From SIG78 sp036677805 (GTDB lineage: Bacteria; Verrucomicrobiota; Lentisphaeria; Victivallales; Victivallaceae), in the NCBI GenBank assembly GCA_036677805.1, contig JAVBVS010000016.1, forward strand, positions 372,001 to 436,000: a stretch of DNA of 64,000 bases. Reading direction: 5' to 3'. Below are positions 51,330-61,021 of the stretch, piece after piece; position 1 is the stretch's first letter; each line of letters opens with the position of its first letter. The translations under genes were made by a program, and so were the position numbers. The notes under the pieces were generated by a model. The model was given only the letters and a program-made list of their open reading frames with translations, had not been told where the DNA came from and did no database searches.

Positions 51330-52486
51330 TGAACACGGAAGTGATGCTCCGACGGCTCGCTGCGTACGCCGAGGCCCGTGATTATGCGGGATATGACCCC
51401 TATGACATGCTTAATTCGCCATTGGCAGGGGTCCTTTCCCTGGGAACCCGTTGGGGGCGCATTGCGTTGACGCAATTCGGGCGGCGTTGTCCGATTAATT
51501 TCCGACCGCTTCTCCGGGTCAGACCCGGAGTGAATCCCAAGGCGCTGGCGCTTTTTCTGGAGAGTTGTGCCCAGCTTTATCGTGTTCATGCCGATCCGGA
51601 ATGGTTCACGCGCATGGACACGCTGGTTCAGATGCTGAGGTCCACCCGCTCCCCGAATATCGCCGGCAATGGCTGGGGGTATAACTTTCCGTGGCAAAAT
51701 CGGTCTCAATGCCTTCCTTGCTATACTCCGACCATTGTGAACAGCGCATTCGTCGGCCATGCCTTACTGGACTGCTTCGAAGTCTCCGGCAATGAGATGG
51801 CATTGGAACTTGCGCGCGCCATTCCCGAATTCATACTCAAGGAACTCAACCGCAAAAACGAAGGCGACACCTTCTGTTTCAGCTATACGCCTCTGGATCG
51901 AAATTTCGTCCACAATGCCAACATGCTTGGGGCCTCGTTGCTGGCGCGTATGGCCGTGCAATATGATCGGCCCGAACTGCTTGATCCCGCGCTGGCAAGT
52001 CTGGCCTACAGCATGAAATACCAGCATAACGATGGGGCTTGGGCCTATGCTGAAACCACAGCACAAAGCTGGATCGACAGTTTTCACACCGGATTTAACC
52101 TCGAAGCTTTACGGCGCTTTTTGAAGCTGGGGTTGGTACCGGAATACCAATCTCAATATGAAGCGGGCCGGGAATTTTATGCTCAGAACTTTTTTCTATC
52201 GGATGGAACTCCCAAATACTATCACAATCGTCAGTATCTGGTCGATATCCATGCGCCGGCGGAGGCAATTTGTTTTTTTGGCCAGGAAGGTAAATTGTAT
52301 CGTGATTTGACAAACCGGATTCTCCGTTGGTTATTGGAAAATATGTATGATGAATCCAGGGGAATATTTTACTTCCGAAAGGATACGCATTTTACGATTC
52401 GAATCCCCTATATGCGTTGGAGCGAAGCATGGGCGTTTCGAGCGTTGGCATATTATGAAACAGGAACGGTTCGAGAAGTAAATTGA
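51326..52486 (+). CDS. Alpha/alpha-toroid protein of exopolysaccharide loci
   Basis: A 386-aa helical protein with repeated motifs of an (alpha/alpha) toroid (GNGWGYNFPWQNRSQCLPCY, SFVGHALLDCFEVSG, HNANMLGASLLARMAV, DGAWAYAETTAQSWIDSFHT). It resembles proteins that have been labelled delta-aminolevulinic acid dehydratase in polysaccharide clusters, a label I consider unreliable. The fold suggests a glycoside-processing enzyme or carbohydrate-binding role. It overlaps the bi-domain oxidoreductase by 4 bp, a pairing common in these loci. Confidence 0.65.
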   Translation: MMNTEVMLRRLAAYAEARDYAGYDPYDMLNSPLAGVLSLGTRWGRIALTQFGRRCPINFRPLLRVRPGVNPKALALFLESCAQLYRVHADPEWFTRMDTLVQMLRSTRSPNIAGNGWGYNFPWQNRSQCLPCYTPTIVNSAFVGHALLDCFEVSGNEMALELARAIPEFILKELNRKNEGDTFCFSYTPLDRNFVHNANMLGASLLARMAVQYDRPELLDPALASLAYSMKYQHNDGAWAYAETTAQSWIDSFHTGFNLEALRRFLKLGLVPEYQSQYEAGREFYAQNFFLSDGTPKYYHNRQYLVDIHAPAEAICFFGQEGKLYRDLTNRILRWLLENMYDESRGIFYFRKDTHFTIRIPYMRWSEAWAFRALAYYETGTVREVN

Positions 52487-52681
52487 GGATGTTGGGTGGA
52501 TCTGATCATGGGAGGATCTGCACTTGTATGGTCCACTGTAAAACGCCATTCCTGCTTTCTCGCAGTATCTCGCATGAAAATCTTTTAGGACAGTCAGATG
52601 TTGCATTAAGAGGTTTTTTCCCCTAAAAAAGATGGCTTTGTCGTTATTTCGTTTTATTGATTTGATAGGTTTTAAAGTGAA

Positions 52682-54562
52682 ATGAAAAAGTTCCTCATTT
52701 ATTGTCTGCTCGGTTGCTTCCTTTCTGTTGTGAAGGGGGGCGAAGTTTCTTCTCATACTTTATTGCTGGAAGGAACTGTCGTTGCCAGTTCAAAGCTTCC
52801 AGATCCGGCAAAAAATGATTATGCCGATTGTAATTATGCCATAAAGTTGAAAATTTATGCGGTTCAACCTATTGGTACTCCAATTGATCGAGAGATTATG
52901 CTTATAATTCCGATTATGCGTAATTTTAAGCTTTTGCCCGCCAACATTCTGAATGTCAATGATAAGATTGAAGTCTCTGCTGGTTTGTATGACAATCAGC
53001 CGGAAACAGTTCGACAAATTCAAGTCGCAGACTCATTGCAGGAACTTGATTTGGTTTATTATTATACGGAATCTGCAAAGAAGGTGATTCGTTTCAAATC
53101 TGCTCCTGCCATGCATTTTGAAAAAGTCACCCGAACTCCGGCTGTCATAGCTACGTTACCGCCAGCTTCGTTGGAAGAAAAACAAGCGAGGGCTCAAGCG
53201 ATAGCGACGGATTTGGCACAGGTTAACCATTGGATTGCCGCCGAGGGAAGTGTCGATTCATGGGCGCAACGGCTGCAAATTGCAGTCATGCAGAATAATG
53301 CTGCAAAAAAACGGGGAGACCGTCGTTGGATTGGGGATTCTTTTTTTGCCGCATCTTCAGTAGCGATACCGCTCCAATCGGTAAAGCCGGAAAAACAGAT
53401 CCCTGAGTTACTTAAGTATCAGAACTTTCTGAAACAATTGAATATCGACATGATTTTATTACGGATTCCCACCAAAGGAGACATCGCTTTTGATTTATTT
53501 TCCGATGGCAAGACACCTCATCCCAATCCTCGTTGGGTTGAATTGCTTCGTAATCTGCTGGAAAATGATATTGAAGTGGTTGATCCGACATTGGCAATGC
53601 TGGATGGTCGAAAACGTTTTCCTTTAATGTATTTTTATCAGGTTGCAGCCGAAGGGCATCCCTTCGAAGGTGCTTCGCGGATTGCCGCGGAACAATTAGC
53701 AAAACGCCTTGCCCGTTATCATTTTAATGATGTCCCCAAAGGTTCTTATTCATTGGTGGAAAGTTCTTATTCTCCGAATCTTTCATTCCCTCGCAATTAC
53801 TACCCTCCGGGAAATCCTAAATTCTCACCTCAACAGCCACTTCGTTATTCTGTTGTTCGTACTCAAGACGGGTATCCGGTAGTACTATCAGAAGATACCC
53901 CATCGCCCATCTTAATGGTCAGTAATTCTTTTGGTGCATATCCATCTCGTCCAGATGGAGGATCAATTCCCCATTATCTGACCTATTTAACCGGGATTAA
54001 GCCTGCTTGGATGTATCGGGACGGCATTGAAGAAGGCATTTTCCGAATGATGGTGCAAAAACCGGAATTATTAGCGCAACGACGCGTGGTGATTATAGTT
54101 ATGCATCCCAATACCTGGGGACGGGAACTTTCGCCTTTGCCGGAAAATATATCAAAGTCCTATTCTCTTATTCCAATAAAAAAATATCTATTGAACCCGC
54201 CGGATTCTTCGATCGTCTGGGAGCCTGAGGATGTTTTTGTCCCAGCGAATTCCGGCTTGTTGATTTATCCTAAGGATGGCAAACCGAAGGGTGACGGCGG
54301 TATTCTGACACTGCCTTCTGTGCCAGTTGAATCAGCTAAAACCGTATTGGTTCGAATGGCCATTGCCCGTCATAATTATCTGAGAATCCATGTTTCAATT
54401 GGGCAACATAAAGATTTTCAAGCCCTTACCGGGATCCCGCGTGTTACTTTGGAGTTTATGGTAAATAACGATGGTACTCCCATCCACATTTTTTTCCAAG
54501 GAGGCGTTGAACGTAAAAATCCTCCAGTAATTGAATCCATAGAATTGTTTGCGATAGACTGA
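52682..54562 (+). CDS. Secreted AlgX/AlgJ-like SGNH protein
   Basis: A 626-aa protein with an N-terminal signal peptide (MKKFLIYCLLGCFLSVVKGG). Residues about 25-130 form a beta-rich domain shared with the interrupted paralogue at 54918. The rest resembles AlgX/AlgJ-type SGNH acetyltransferases: EGHPFEGASRIAAEQLAKRL corresponds to the D-x-H-W block but lacks a clear Asp-His pair, and MVSNSFGAYPSRPDGG to the GDS block with Asn for Asp. Activity may therefore be altered. It likely works in the periplasm with the MBOAT protein on O-acylation. Confidence 0.7.
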   Translation: MKKFLIYCLLGCFLSVVKGGEVSSHTLLLEGTVVASSKLPDPAKNDYADCNYAIKLKIYAVQPIGTPIDREIMLIIPIMRNFKLLPANILNVNDKIEVSAGLYDNQPETVRQIQVADSLQELDLVYYYTESAKKVIRFKSAPAMHFEKVTRTPAVIATLPPASLEEKQARAQAIATDLAQVNHWIAAEGSVDSWAQRLQIAVMQNNAAKKRGDRRWIGDSFFAASSVAIPLQSVKPEKQIPELLKYQNFLKQLNIDMILLRIPTKGDIAFDLFSDGKTPHPNPRWVELLRNLLENDIEVVDPTLAMLDGRKRFPLMYFYQVAAEGHPFEGASRIAAEQLAKRLARYHFNDVPKGSYSLVESSYSPNLSFPRNYYPPGNPKFSPQQPLRYSVVRTQDGYPVVLSEDTPSPILMVSNSFGAYPSRPDGGSIPHYLTYLTGIKPAWMYRDGIEEGIFRMMVQKPELLAQRRVVIIVMHPNTWGRELSPLPENISKSYSLIPIKKYLLNPPDSSIVWEPEDVFVPANSGLLIYPKDGKPKGDGGILTLPSVPVESAKTVLVRMAIARHNYLRIHVSIGQHKDFQALTGIPRVTLEFMVNNDGTPIHIFFQGGVERKNPPVIESIELFAID

Positions 54563-54917
54563 GAAGTTTTCTGCCGATCTAGATTGTGTTTTTTGCGATA
54601 CCACTTTATCGTTACAATAGAAGGATCAAATTCAATTTCAGGCTATTTCTCTCGTTGCAGTATGCTATTTTTATTGAATATTCAGACTGGGGATTTTATG
54701 TTTACCTTACCTTTCTTTATAGGTATATTAATATAATTACAAAAAGAATAAAACACGAGTGCTGGATCGCGAGATTCGCATATGAAGCGGAAATATCTCG
54801 GCAGTTATTTGCTCCCAGTCTGATTTCCATTGCGGAAATATCAGGATTATGATATGGCAACATAAGCCATTCAGTTTGACAAGCCATAATTAGAAATTTT
54901 TTTCAGGAAAATAAATT
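54563..54917. other. AT-rich gap with doubtful small frame
   Basis: A 355-bp AT-rich stretch between two AlgX-like genes. A frame at 54586-54852 could encode 88 aa (ending FAPSLISIAEISGL) and has slight similarity to the start of serine acetyltransferases, but without a ribosome-binding site or clear motif I do not call it a gene; it may be a decayed remnant. Confidence 0.4.
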
Positions 54918-55362
54918 TTGATTAAACGCAAGAATACAGCGAAACAAATGGGAAAAGTATTTTTTATATCAGCATGGCTTTTGCTTTTTATCACAGGCCT
55001 CAATGGCGCAGAGCAAAATCCGAAGGGCACATTCTTCGATGGCCAGATTATGGAATGTTCATCGATAGTCGATCCTCGTCAATCAAACTATCCGGATTGT
55101 TACTTTACTATTTCCGTAAAAGTCAATAATATTCTGAAGGGACAACTTTTGCCCCAAAAAATCAAACTCGTTGTGCCTGGATTTGTTGAGTATAAAAATA
55201 CAAGCTATGCAAACTGGAAAACCGGAATGATGTTACGAGCCTGGGTGATTCCGTTTGATATGCTTGAAGAGTCGAAACGTACCGTACAGCAAATTGATAC
55301 TTTGGATTCCTTTGATCTGGAATCATTTTTTTTGATAAAAGGTGAAATCATCTCAGAATTAA

Positions 55363-56331
55363 GAGCTTATCTACTAATAATTGACTTTGGGCCGGTTTGA
55401 TGCTATATTGATTTAAGTAGCAATAAAACAACGCCACGGGAGTCAGATATGGCAATGCAGCGCTTCAGGACATGGGAAATTACGGATGAATTCTGGGCGA
55501 AGGTCGAACCACTGGTTCCGGCATCGTTGCGGACATCGGATCGCGAGTATAAACGCAAGCCAGGCGGTGGGAAAAAAGCAGGTTATAGCGACAAAACATA
55601 CTTTGCTGCAATTGTTTATGTTTTGCGAACCGGAATTATTTGGGATGCGCTTCCGCGATTGGAGTATGATAATATCTCTCCGAAATCCATCCATAAAAAA
55701 TTCATGCAATGGTCCCGTTGCGGATTCTTTGAAAAACTCTGGAAAGCCGGGGTGGCCGAATACGACGAAATGGAGGGAGTTGCATGGGAGTGGCAATCGG
55801 CAGATGGCACCTATACAAAAGCGCCAATGGCACAGAGCGCGGTCGGCCCCAGTCCCACCGATAGGGGAAAAAAATGGAAGCAAAAGACATCTCCTCGCAG
55901 ACGAACATGGCATCCCGTTGTCAATCGTCGTAACCGCCGCCAATCGGAATGATTGCGTGATTCTGGATGAGTTGCTGGAGAAAAGAATTTCTCCTTCGGC
56001 GGTACATCCGGGAGCGCTTCCTCCTGTGGAAAACCTTTGTTTGGATGCAGGATACGTCGGCAAAAGCCAGACTGCCGTTTCGAATGGTTTCATCCCTCAT
56101 ATCAGACCGCGCGGCGAAGAAAAAAAGCTGATTGAAAAAGGCTTTAAGGCCAAACGCTGGATTGTGGAGCTCGGACATTCGTGGTATAACAGGTTTCGTA
56201 AAATTCATGTGCGCTACGAAAAAGAGGAAGTCTCGTTCCTTGGGCTCGTGCAATTGGCCAGCGCCATGATCGTTTTTAACAGGATCTGTTCGATATATCC
56301 GATTTAGACGATTTTATTAGTAGATAAGCTC
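55363..56331 (+). mobile_element. IS5-family insertion sequence, 969 bp
   Basis: Ends are the 18-bp inverted repeat GAGCTTATCTACTAATAA (55363-55380 and its complement at 56314-56331), flanked by direct repeats TAA (55360-55362 and 56332-56334). It carries a transposase split into two frames. Size, end pattern and 3-bp target repeat match the IS5 family (IS427-like or related groups). Perfect ends and repeats suggest a recent insertion. Confidence 0.88.
55449..56307 (+). CDS. IS5-family transposase in two frames
   Basis: Frame one (55449-55952) encodes the N-terminal part, with RKPGGGKKAGYSDKTYFAAI, TGIIWDALPRLEYDNISPKS and the first DDE Asp in WEWQSADGTYTKAP. Frame two, to 56307, encodes the rest: NGSKRHLLADEHGIPLSIVV, second Asp in LCLDAGYVGK, and RWIVELGHSWYNRFRKIHVR with the Glu region. 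The join is at seven As (55868-55874) in a GGGGAAAAAAATGG context. Removing one A yields SPTDRGKNGSKRHLL, the family consensus. Either polymerase slippage or +1 frameshifting makes the full protein, or one extra A has inactivated it. Confidence 0.8.
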
Positions 56332-58035
56332 TAAGTAAGCCAAGAACAATTGAATTTTCCGACACAATTCGCTATCATTCTCGATTTTTGAATCCATTAA
56401 ATCCACCATTGACTCAATCAATTGTAAATATACGCAAGGATAATATTGCGAATGACCTTGCTCGGATTGAAAAGGATATATTGACACCAGCAGAGATAGA
56501 GTCAATAAATCAACATTTCAATGATATATGGGCTCAAAGAAATCCCCAATACAGTTCCCCACCTCAACAAGATTCTTTTGCCTGGGGACGCTTCGGAGAT
56601 GGAATTTTCGAATTACCACGTCAATTTACCTTATTACATCATCCGGATTTTTCCCATAATCTAAAAGCATTGATACATTTAAATCAGTTTTTGAGTTTTC
56701 ATAATGTGCAACTGATCATCGCGGTAATTCCTGACTATCGGGCAATTGCGGCCAGGGTGTTCAATCCTGAATTTATGAAGATTCCCGATTCCGCTTCCCA
56801 AGAGATTGTCGCAACTCTCCTGAGAAATGGGATTGAAGCCATTTACTTTACGGATGATGTTCTTGCTGAAACCCGAAACTACGAATTCACTTTTGTCTAT
56901 CCCAATGATCACCCGGGATGGGGGTGTGTGATGCCATTGGCAAATTGTCTTGCTGCGCGAATGCAACGTTTTTCGACTCTGCTCAATCGATCTTTTACCC
57001 CGGAAATGTTTACTGAAGAATTGCAAAACGGATGGTGTAGAGAACGTTATCGATTTCCGGAAGGAGTTGATATCGGCCCTAGAACTCCCGGGGAGATTTA
57101 TACTTTTCCAACCATTTTGTTGAATAATAAAATTATAAAATCCGATCCTCAAGCCAAAATACTTCTGATCGGAAACTCATTTATTCAAACACCGCAGAAA
57201 GATTCCAGTCTGGCCTCTGCGTTAGCCAGGATAAGCGGTTATTCCGTTCATGAGTTTCGAATGGATGGCAATGGGCCAGCGGCAATTATTCCCATGCGGT
57301 TATTGTTGGAACACGAACGATATTTAAAGGGGAAAGTTGTGTGCCTGTTCCCATTTTCCTCTTCCATGTTCGAATCGTTTCAGTTTGTGGATATTGCCGA
57401 ATACGACCGGAATATGACTTTATTGTCCGGAATGCGGTTGGTTCGGACCTTTCTACCGCCGACTCCAGATTACGTGGACTTGGATAAACTGCAAATTCCA
57501 GAAGGCAAGAAGAATATCTGGAAAATTTTTCGCCAGAAGTTCAATGGCGAAACGGAGGTGGTGGTTTCGGAGGAAAACACGAAAAAAGAGGTTTTTCAGG
57601 TAAACGTGAATCAGAAGATTGTTACGGGTACAATGCTAAAAATCACTTATATTGTGAGCCCGCAACAACGCGGACAGTTGTATATCAATGATGTTTTGGT
57701 ACCCTTAATGCCGACGCAATACATTCTGGAGTGGAAAACCGCAGTCGCACCTTTGGCCGCGGATGCCCGGAGCATATCCATAAAATTATCCGGAGCTCAA
57801 AAAGATACACTTATTGCATGGAAAAAAATAGAGCTTTATGCTCCCTGACATCAAACATAACGCTTGCCCGGCCAGGAAAACAACCGCACGGGGCAGCTCA
57901 AGTTGATCTTAAGATGCAACGTTTAATAAAATACCATTTATCCTGCCGGCTCATGCTGGGCATTTCGGCTTAACTGTTAGTGGGTTTTGCATCTTTGCGC
58001 TTCGTAGTATTAAAGATATATCAATAGGAGTAGCC

Positions 58036-59442
58036 ATGGTCTTTTCAAGTTATCTATTTTTGTTCTTCTTTCTGCCACTGGCGTTGGCGGTTTATTACCT
58101 GAGCCCGAAAAAGCTCAAACATTTGACCCTCACGCTGGTCAGTTATATCTTTTACGGCTGGGCCAATCCGTGGTTCATGCTGCTGATGCTTTTCACTACC
58201 ACTGTCGACTATACGGACGGCCGTTTGATGGCGAAATTTCCCCGGCAGAAAAGATTGTTCCTGATCGTTTCGGTTGTCGTCGATCTCGCGGTGCTCGGCT
58301 TTTTCAAGTATTTCAATTTCGGAGTGGAAAATTACAATGCACTCATGGCGGGGATGGGGATCCCGGAATGGCAGTATGCCGGATTTTTCCGGGTGATTCT
58401 GCCGCTCGGAATCAGTTTTTATACCTTTCAGAGTATGAGTTATGTGATCGATCTCTACCGCGGCGACGCCAAAGTGGTGACCAGTTGGATTGATTACGCC
58501 TGTTTCGTGTCGATGTTTCCGCAATTGGTGGCCGGTCCGATCATCCGTTTTCAGGATGTGGCCGACCAGCTGGTTGAACGAACCTACAGTTGGGAAAAAT
58601 TCGCGCGGGGGGTGGCATTTTTCATGTTCGGCATGGGCAAAAAAATCCTCCTTGCCAATCCCTGCGGCAAGATCGCCGATGTCTGCTTTTCCACCGTCGA
58701 CCTTCATTCCGGAGATGCCTGGTATGGCATCACGGCGTATGCGTTTCAGATTTACTACGACTTTTCCGGCTATTCGGATATGGCCATCGGCCTCGGGCTG
58801 ATGCTCGGATTCGTTTTTGCCAAAAACTTCGATTCGCCGTATAAATCCCAATCCATTACGGAATTCTGGCGGCGTTGGCACCTGAGTCTGTCAACCTGGC
58901 TGCGTGACTATCTTTATATCCCCCTGGGTGGCAACCGCAAAGGTAAAATCCGCACCTATGTCAATCTGACATTGGTCATGCTGCTGGGCGGCTTGTGGCA
59001 TGGCGCCAGTTGGAACTTTCTGATCTGGGGCGGCATTCATGGCGGCTATCTGGCGTTCGAGCGCGCGCTCGGCAAAGAAAGTATTTATCATCGCATGCCG
59101 AAAATCATTCAGGTACTGCTAACCTTTTTCGTTGTGCTGATCGCGTGGGTATTCTTCCGGGCCGATACGCTGCCTGATGCCTGGCGCTATCTGTCCAGCA
59201 TGTTCGTTGGCTGCAGTACCGCCGATGGCGGCGGCGCGGTAGTCGGAGGGGTGATCTATTCTCCCTATTATCTGGTAAATTTTATCTTGGCCGGGATCGC
59301 AGTGTGGTGTCTTCCCTCGACTTGGGACTTTACGCGCAAGCTGACTTGGCCTAAAATCATCTGGGCTTGGATCGTTTTTCTGCTGGCATTGATTGCACTG
59401 ACCACCCAAAGCTATAATCCGTTCATCTACTTTATCTTCTAG
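58036..59442 (+). CDS. MBOAT O-acyltransferase (AlgI/DltB-like)
   Basis: A 468-aa membrane protein of the MBOAT family. It has the typical start (VFSSYLFLFFFLPLALAVYY), FQSMSYVIDLYRG, the RRWHLSLSTWLRDYLYIPLG motif with a conserved His, and the active-site His322 in LLGGLWHGASWNFLIWGG. MBOAT proteins such as AlgI carry acyl groups across the inner membrane for O-acetylation of extracellular polysaccharides. The following two AlgX/AlgJ-like genes are the expected partners. A GGAG-type site precedes the start, and the gap of 187 bp upstream holds no gene. Confidence 0.92.
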   Translation: MVFSSYLFLFFFLPLALAVYYLSPKKLKHLTLTLVSYIFYGWANPWFMLLMLFTTTVDYTDGRLMAKFPRQKRLFLIVSVVVDLAVLGFFKYFNFGVENYNALMAGMGIPEWQYAGFFRVILPLGISFYTFQSMSYVIDLYRGDAKVVTSWIDYACFVSMFPQLVAGPIIRFQDVADQLVERTYSWEKFARGVAFFMFGMGKKILLANPCGKIADVCFSTVDLHSGDAWYGITAYAFQIYYDFSGYSDMAIGLGLMLGFVFAKNFDSPYKSQSITEFWRRWHLSLSTWLRDYLYIPLGGNRKGKIRTYVNLTLVMLLGGLWHGASWNFLIWGGIHGGYLAFERALGKESIYHRMPKIIQVLLTFFVVLIAWVFFRADTLPDAWRYLSSMFVGCSTADGGGAVVGGVIYSPYYLVNFILAGIAVWCLPSTWDFTRKLTWPKIIWAWIVFLLALIALTTQSYNPFIYFIF

Positions 59443-59458
59443 TCGGAAAGACAACGAC

Positions 59459-61021
59459 ATGAGCAATGAAAAGTTATCCCGCGAAGAAATCGCAAAAATC
59501 GAAATCGGTCATACTGAAATCGGACGAAGTCAGCAGTTGATGTTAAGCCTGTTGTTTCTGGCGTTGATCGCGCTTTATCCGGTGGCGCAAATTTGGTATG
59601 AAACCCGGAACAAACCGCTGAGCGAAATTCAGGAGCTGCAGCTGGGAGAGCGGCTGACCGCGGCGCCCTCCGATCAACTGGGGGCTGCGCTCAAAAGTTA
59701 TGAAACGGCGTTGGAAGACTGTTCGTTGTTGCGGGCCGTCCTGCTGGAACCGGCGCAGGAATTCCTGACCGGGGTATTCTCTTCCGGCAATGAAAAGGTG
59801 ATTGTGGGAACCGACGGCTGGCTTTTTTATGCAAGCGATTTCAACTATCTGGCCGATCCGGGGTTCCTGCGTCCGGAACGGCTCTACAAACGCCAACTCA
59901 AGGGCGGACAGCCTGATCCGGTACGCGCCATTCTGGATTTCCAGCGTCAGTTGAAGGCGCGCGGCATTCGCCTCATCCTGTTGCCGGCTCCGGTCAAACC
60001 GATGCTGTATGGCGACAAGCTCGGTGGCAATGCCGGGATCGGTACGGTTTTACGGAATCCCTCCTGTGACGAATTCCGCCGGATCATGGAGGCCAATGAC
60101 ATCACGGTATTGGACCTGGCGCCGGATTTCGCGCTGTTGCGTACCGTCGGAACGGAACCCTATCTTAAAACCGATACGCACTGGACGCCGGAAGGGATGG
60201 AAATCGCAGCCGCCCGGCTGGCTGAATTGATATCGGGCCGGAAATCGCAGGATCATTCCACGCCGCAGCAGATAACCCATCTCGGCGATATTGCCGCGAT
60301 GCTCAAACTGCCCATGCCGGAAAAGTTTTTCGCCGTCGAAACCGTATCCGTCCGGCCCCGCCGGGATTTCCGCGTCGCATCGGATGCACCGGTTTTGCTG
60401 CTGGGAGACAGCTTCACCAATATCTACAGTGTTCCGGCCATGAACTGGGGCGAAAAATCCGGGCTGGCCGAACGGTTGAGCGCCCACCTCGGCTATAATA
60501 TCGATGTGATTGCGCGCAATGACGCCGGAGCGTTCGCCACCCGCGAACTTCTGAGCAATGAACTCCGGCGGGGACGCGACCGACTTGCGGACAAAAAAAT
60601 CGTGATTTACGAATTCGCCATCCGGGAACTGGCCGACGGCAACTGGAAAATGCTCGACCTGACGTTGGGCAAAGCGCCCGAAACCAAATTCCTGTCGTTG
60701 GCAGCGCCACGTAGCGTTACGGCAACGGTTCAACAGGTTTCCACGGTGCCGCAACCGCATTCGGCGCCGTACAAAGATCATATTATGAGTGTGCATTTGG
60801 TCGACATCGATGGTGGCAATGAACAGGCTTTGGTGTATATTAAAAGTATGGTCGACAATGTGTGGACGCCCGCGGCACAGTGGCGGCCCGGCGACCGGGT
60901 GACCTTGACGCTGATGCCATGGAGCGGCGAAGCGGAAGCGAAATTCGGCGGCTGGAATCGCAGCGACCTCGATGACGAAGAACTTTTGTTGCAGGAACCG
61001 CTTTGGGGAGAATTGAAATGA
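59459..61021 (+). CDS. AlgJ-like SGNH acetyltransferase, membrane-anchored
   Basis: A 520-aa protein with one transmembrane anchor near residues 25-45 (QQLMLSLLFLALIALYPVAQ) and a periplasmic SGNH-type domain: GTDGWLFYASDFNYLADPGF, D239-T-H241-W in TDTHWTPEGM, and the nucleophile block LLLGDSFTNI (D317-S318). This matches AlgJ/AlgX enzymes, which take acetyl groups from MBOAT proteins and place them on the polymer. The C-terminal 120 residues form a beta-rich domain, perhaps for carbohydrate binding. It overlaps the next gene by 4 bp. Confidence 0.85.
   Translation: MSNEKLSREEIAKIEIGHTEIGRSQQLMLSLLFLALIALYPVAQIWYETRNKPLSEIQELQLGERLTAAPSDQLGAALKSYETALEDCSLLRAVLLEPAQEFLTGVFSSGNEKVIVGTDGWLFYASDFNYLADPGFLRPERLYKRQLKGGQPDPVRAILDFQRQLKARGIRLILLPAPVKPMLYGDKLGGNAGIGTVLRNPSCDEFRRIMEANDITVLDLAPDFALLRTVGTEPYLKTDTHWTPEGMEIAAARLAELISGRKSQDHSTPQQITHLGDIAAMLKLPMPEKFFAVETVSVRPRRDFRVASDAPVLLLGDSFTNIYSVPAMNWGEKSGLAERLSAHLGYNIDVIARNDAGAFATRELLSNELRRGRDRLADKKIVIYEFAIRELADGNWKMLDLTLGKAPETKFLSLAAPRSVTATVQQVSTVPQPHSAPYKDHIMSVHLVDIDGGNEQALVYIKSMVDNVWTPAAQWRPGDRVTLTLMPWSGEAEAKFGGWNRSDLDDEELLLQEPLWGELK

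Larger units (their letters stand above)
54918..57848 (+). pseudogene. AlgX-like gene interrupted by an IS element
   Basis: The 5' part (54918-55362) encodes a signal-anchor start and a domain like that of the paralogue at 52682 (SIVDPRQSNYPDCYFTISVK against the paralogue's DPAKNDYADCNYAIKLK). The 3' part (56335-57848) encodes the SGNH portion (LIAVIPDYRAIAARVF, DDVLAETRNYEF, KILLIGNSFIQTPQKDSSLA). Removing 55363-56334 (IS plus one target repeat, 972 bp) joins them in frame to give about 652 aa, near the 626 aa of the paralogue. As it stands only a 160-aa N-terminal fragment and possibly a 3' fragment starting at 56388 can be made. Loss of function is inferred. Confidence 0.85.

Noticed and set aside
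55486..55870. Second transposase frame as an independent gene from 55486
   Set aside because: Its first part is out of frame with the transposase fold; only the part after the seven-A run encodes conserved transposase sequence.
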